DNA of 7,023 nt from an uncultured Collinsella sp. GTDB lineage: Bacteria > Actinomycetota > Coriobacteriia > Coriobacteriales > Coriobacteriaceae. The notes under the pieces are model-generated. The model was not told where the DNA came from, did no database searches, and was given only the letters and a program-made list of their open reading frames with translations. The translations under genes and the position numbers were made by a program. This document shows positions 5,233 to 7,023 of the stretch, piece by piece (within the stretch, counting starts at the first letter, position 1; each line of letters starts with the position of its first letter). The DNA lies in contig CAUBMI010000080.1 in the NCBI GenBank assembly GCA_958436995.1, positions 1 through 7,023 of the forward strand, given 5' to 3'.

Positions 5233-6107
5233 TACTCGATTTGAGCGCCTTCCGTGTCGCACGTCAGAATATGCGTATCACACTTAGGGAACTGCTCGCG
5301 CAGCTTGACCTGCAGGAACTTGGCTACGATAGTGTCATCGGTTACAGCCATAAGGGTCGAGCCGGAGCCACTGATCCAGATGGTCTTGGCGCCGCCATTA
5401 AGGCAGGTGTCGCGCACAGCGTTGTAATCGGGAATCAGGCGGCGGCGATAGGGCTCCTGGATGCGGTCGTCGTTGGCGGCGGCAATCAGGTCAAGGTCGC
5501 CGGTCTCCAGGCCGCGCGTCATGCCGGCGATGCGGCCCATTTGCCATACGGCGGTGGAGAGTGGAATCTCCTGCGGCACAACCTTGCGCGCCTCGCTCGT
5601 ATGCACCTCGTAGGGCGGAATCACGGTAATAAAACGCAAGCGATCGCTCACCTCGTAGCGCAGGCACTGGGGGAGCGAATCAGTCGGCGTAAAGGAGCAA
5701 ACGGCACCGCCCAGGATGGCAGGGGCGACGTTATCGGGATGGCCCTCGACCTCGGTGGCAATGCGGACGAGCTCGGCACGGTCGACGGTGTGGCCCGTCA
5801 GCGCGGCGGCCGCCATGATGCCAGCGACGACGCAGGTGGAGCTGGAACCCAAGCCGCGAGCGACGGGCACGTCGGTCTGGATGTCGATGGCAACGGGGAA
5901 GGCCTGCTCGCCCCAGGCGGCCAGAGCATCGACAAAGCTCACATAGACCAGGTTGTTCTCGTTTTGGAACTCCTCGGGGCAGCCCGTGATGGTGAGCTTG
6001 TCGGTACGCTCGAAGGTGAAGTGCGAGTAGAGGCTGACGGCCATGCCGAGGGTGTCGTAGCCGATGCCTAGGTTGGCGCTGGTTGCTGGGACGGTGATTT
6101 TGATCAT
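5226..6107 (-). CDS. thrB: Homoserine kinase
   Basis: ThrB phosphorylates homoserine with ATP to O-phospho-L-homoserine, the substrate of threonine synthase; it is cytoplasmic and belongs to the GHMP kinase superfamily. Motifs from the chosen start: S-A-N-L-G-I-G-Y-D-T-L-G (10-21), the GHMP ATP loop P-V-A-R-G-L-G-S-S-S-T (81-91), E-G-H-P-D-N-V-A-P-A (121-130) and the C-terminal glycine loop S-G-S-G-S-T-L-M-A (246-254). The 293-residue length is typical. The start at 6107 is fixed by AGGAGG on the minus strand (6114-6119), six bases upstream, and by the standard N-terminus M-I-K-I-T-V-P-A-T-S. An in-frame ATG at 6179 would add 24 low-quality residues read through the upstream palindrome. thrC lies upstream on the same strand, but a terminator and a palindrome separate them. 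The stop codon lies in the arm of the downstream palindrome. Confidence 0.94.
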   Translation of the reverse strand: MIKITVPATSANLGIGYDTLGMAVSLYSHFTFERTDKLTITGCPEEFQNENNLVYVSFVDALAAWGEQAFPVAIDIQTDVPVARGLGSSSTCVVAGIMAAAALTGHTVDRAELVRIATEVEGHPDNVAPAILGGAVCSFTPTDSLPQCLRYEVSDRLRFITVIPPYEVHTSEARKVVPQEIPLSTAVWQMGRIAGMTRGLETGDLDLIAAANDDRIQEPYRRRLIPDYNAVRDTCLNGGAKTIWISGSGSTLMAVTDDTIVAKFLQVKLREQFPKCDTHILTCDTEGAQIEYL

Positions 6108-6113
6108 GTGGGT

Positions 6114-6119
6114 CCTCCT
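6114..6119 (-). promoter_or_regulatory. Ribosome binding site of thrB
   Basis: AGGAGG on the minus strand, six bases before the thrB ATG. It lies just outside the upstream palindrome (ending at 6122), so a folded leader would place a long stem right beside it. Confidence 0.85.
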
Positions 6120-6121
6120 GG

Positions 6122-6233
6122 GCGGGTCTGGCCGTTTAGTTCGCTGCTCGGGCAGTCCTGGCTCGCTCGGAAAGCACATTAAGTGCTTTCCGGCTCGTGC
6201 GGAACTCGCGACGAACTAAACGGCCAGACCCGC
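6122..6233. repeat. Large palindrome (about 112 bp) directly upstream of thrB
   Basis: A perfect 22-bp outer stem joins 6122-6143 to 6212-6233. The centre is a second perfect stem, CGGAAAGCAC (6168-6177) with GTGCTTTCCG (6183-6192), around an ATTAA loop. The intermediate parts (6144-6167 and 6193-6211) are only partly complementary. The palindrome lies after the thrC terminator and ends 2 nt before the thrB ribosome binding site, so it would form the leader of any transcript reading into thrB from upstream. I see no T run that would make it a terminator. Nature unknown; a mobile palindromic element or a structured 5' leader are both open. Confidence 0.85.
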
Positions 6234-6265
6234 TCGCATGCTCGTCATCATCCCGAAAGCTTAAT

Positions 6266-6296
6266 AAAAAGAAGGTGCGCCGGCTTTCGCCGGCGC
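6266..6296 (-). terminator. Rho-independent terminator after thrC
   Basis: On the minus strand GCGCCGGC pairs with GCCGGCGC (6289-6296 and 6277-6284) around a GAAA tetraloop, followed by ACCTTCTTTTT. This is a strong eight-pair stem starting 12 bp after the thrC stop codon. Confidence 0.85.
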
Positions 6297-6308
6297 TTAA
6301 TAAGGGGT

Positions 6309-7023
6309 TTAGTTGGTGCTCATTCGTTTTGCTGCAGACTCGACGTAGCTTGCCATCTCATCGACGTCGCAGACGTCTTCGAAGCGGACGGGCTTGGACT
6401 CGAGTTCGGCGAGCTGGGTCGGGGCGACCGTGTTGGTGGCCTGCTCGAGCACACGCATAGCCTCAAAATCATCCTCGGGAACGTCGAGGCCCAAGGCGTC
6501 GCAGCAGGCTCGCGGGAACTTGTAGGGGCTGGCGGTCGAAAGCAACACGCGGGCCTTGGCGCCCTCGGCGGGAGCGACCTGCTCAAAGACGTGATAGCCG
6601 CAAGCGGTGTGCGGGTCGATCACGTAGCCGTTCGCGTCCCAGCAGCTCTTGATGGCAGTGAGGACCTCGTCCTCGCTGGCCCAACCGCAACCAAAGACGC
6701 TCTGAATCTTTGCCAGCAGGTCGGCGGGAACTTCGTAGCGACCAGTCTGTGCCAGCTGCTCCATAAGGCCGGCAACGAGCTCGCAGTCGCCGTCGGACAA
6801 GAAGTAGAGCATGCGCTCCAGGTTGGAGCTAATAAGGATGTCCATCGACGGCGAGATGGTCGTGAAGAACGGGCGGTTACGGTCGTAAACGCCGGTGGTC
6901 AGGAAGTCGGCAAGCACGTTGTTCTTGTCGCTCGCCACGACGAGCTTGGCGACGGGCAGACCCATGCACTTGGCGTAGTAGCCGGCCAAGATATCGCCAA
7001 AGTTGCCGGTGGGCACACAGAAC
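6309..7023 (-). CDS. thrC: Threonine synthase (C-terminal half; 5' part outside window)
   Basis: This PLP enzyme converts O-phosphohomoserine to L-threonine, the last step of the pathway served by the adjacent thrB. The visible part reads F-C-V-P-T-G-N-F-G-D-I-L-A-G-Y-Y-A at its upstream edge, the glycine-rich segment that holds the PLP phosphate in long-form threonine synthases. It continues through D-K-N-N-V-L-A-D-F, S-P-S-M-D-I-L-I-S-S-N-L-E-R and T-A-S-P-Y-K-F-P-R, also standard for that form. About 237 residues are present of roughly 490 expected, so the start and the PLP-binding lysine lie beyond the right end. The frame is open to the window edge; the GTG at 7016 is an internal valine, not a start. 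It is followed by its own terminator, so any cotranscription with thrB depends on read-through. Confidence 0.93.
   Translation of the reverse strand, partial: FCVPTGNFGDILAGYYAKCMGLPVAKLVVASDKNNVLADFLTTGVYDRNRPFFTTISPSMDILISSNLERMLYFLSDGDCELVAGLMEQLAQTGRYEVPADLLAKIQSVFGCGWASEDEVLTAIKSCWDANGYVIDPHTACGYHVFEQVAPAEGAKARVLLSTASPYKFPRACCDALGLDVPEDDFEAMRVLEQATNTVAPTQLAELESKPVRFEDVCDVDEMASYVESAAKRMSTN

Noticed and set aside
5241..6071. Long + strand open frame opposite thrB
   Set aside because: It is a glycine/alanine-rich mirror of thrB codons with no family features, while thrB has all GHMP motifs.
6108..6179. N-terminal extension of thrB to the ATG at 6179
   Set aside because: The extra 24 residues are read through the palindrome, have no family counterpart, and the consensus ribosome binding site serves the ATG at 6107.
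6216..6239. Short leader peptide upstream of thrB (minus strand, M-R-A-G-L-A-V then stop)
   Set aside because: It has no threonine or isoleucine codons and no clear ribosome binding site, so classical threonine attenuation is not supported.

Overview
The window looks like chromosome from a moderately G+C-rich gut actinobacterium of the class Coriobacteriia. Collinsella is my best guess, from codon choice and the flavour of the proteins; that is an inference, not a match. It holds six ordinary genes (two cut by the window ends), one decayed gene fragment, a compact two-gene island that looks like a toxin-antitoxin or defence locus, and an unusual number of large DNA palindromes.

Layout, left to right. 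Positions 1-774 (+) are the 3' part of a DegV-family fatty-acid-binding protein, closed by a strong terminator at 803-840. Positions 958-1776 (+) are pflA, the radical-SAM activase of pyruvate formate-lyase, apparently alone and with its own promoter. Positions 1799-1829 hold a small REP-like hairpin exactly at the edge of a C-terminal relic of a serine beta-lactamase-like hydrolase (1826-2047). mtnN (MTA/SAH nucleosidase) and engB (ribosome-assembly GTPase) follow as a likely two-gene unit.

The most interesting region is 3527-4937. A perfect 20-bp inverted repeat is itself built of two 16-bp palindromes (TATCAC-N4-GTGATA). It sits 16 bp before the start codon of a DUF3990 protein (ADP-ribosyltransferase-like signature). 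That gene overlaps by 35 nt a second gene encoding an uncharacterised N-terminal domain fused to a C-terminal Xre-type helix-turn-helix. The island is lower in G+C than engB. The organisation (putative effector, then DNA-binding partner, with paired operators upstream) is what an autoregulated toxin-antitoxin module would look like. I infer this; no function is shown by the sequence alone.

The right third is the minus-strand threonine branch: thrC (threonine synthase, 5' part outside the window), a terminator, then thrB (homoserine kinase), which carry homoserine to O-phosphohomoserine to threonine. thrB is bracketed by two large, unrelated-looking palindromes: about 187 bp at its 3' end, overlapping its stop codon, and about 112 bp at its 5' end, finishing 2 nt before its ribosome binding site. 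Their role is unknown; mobile-element relics, bidirectional transcript ends or structured leader RNA are all possible.
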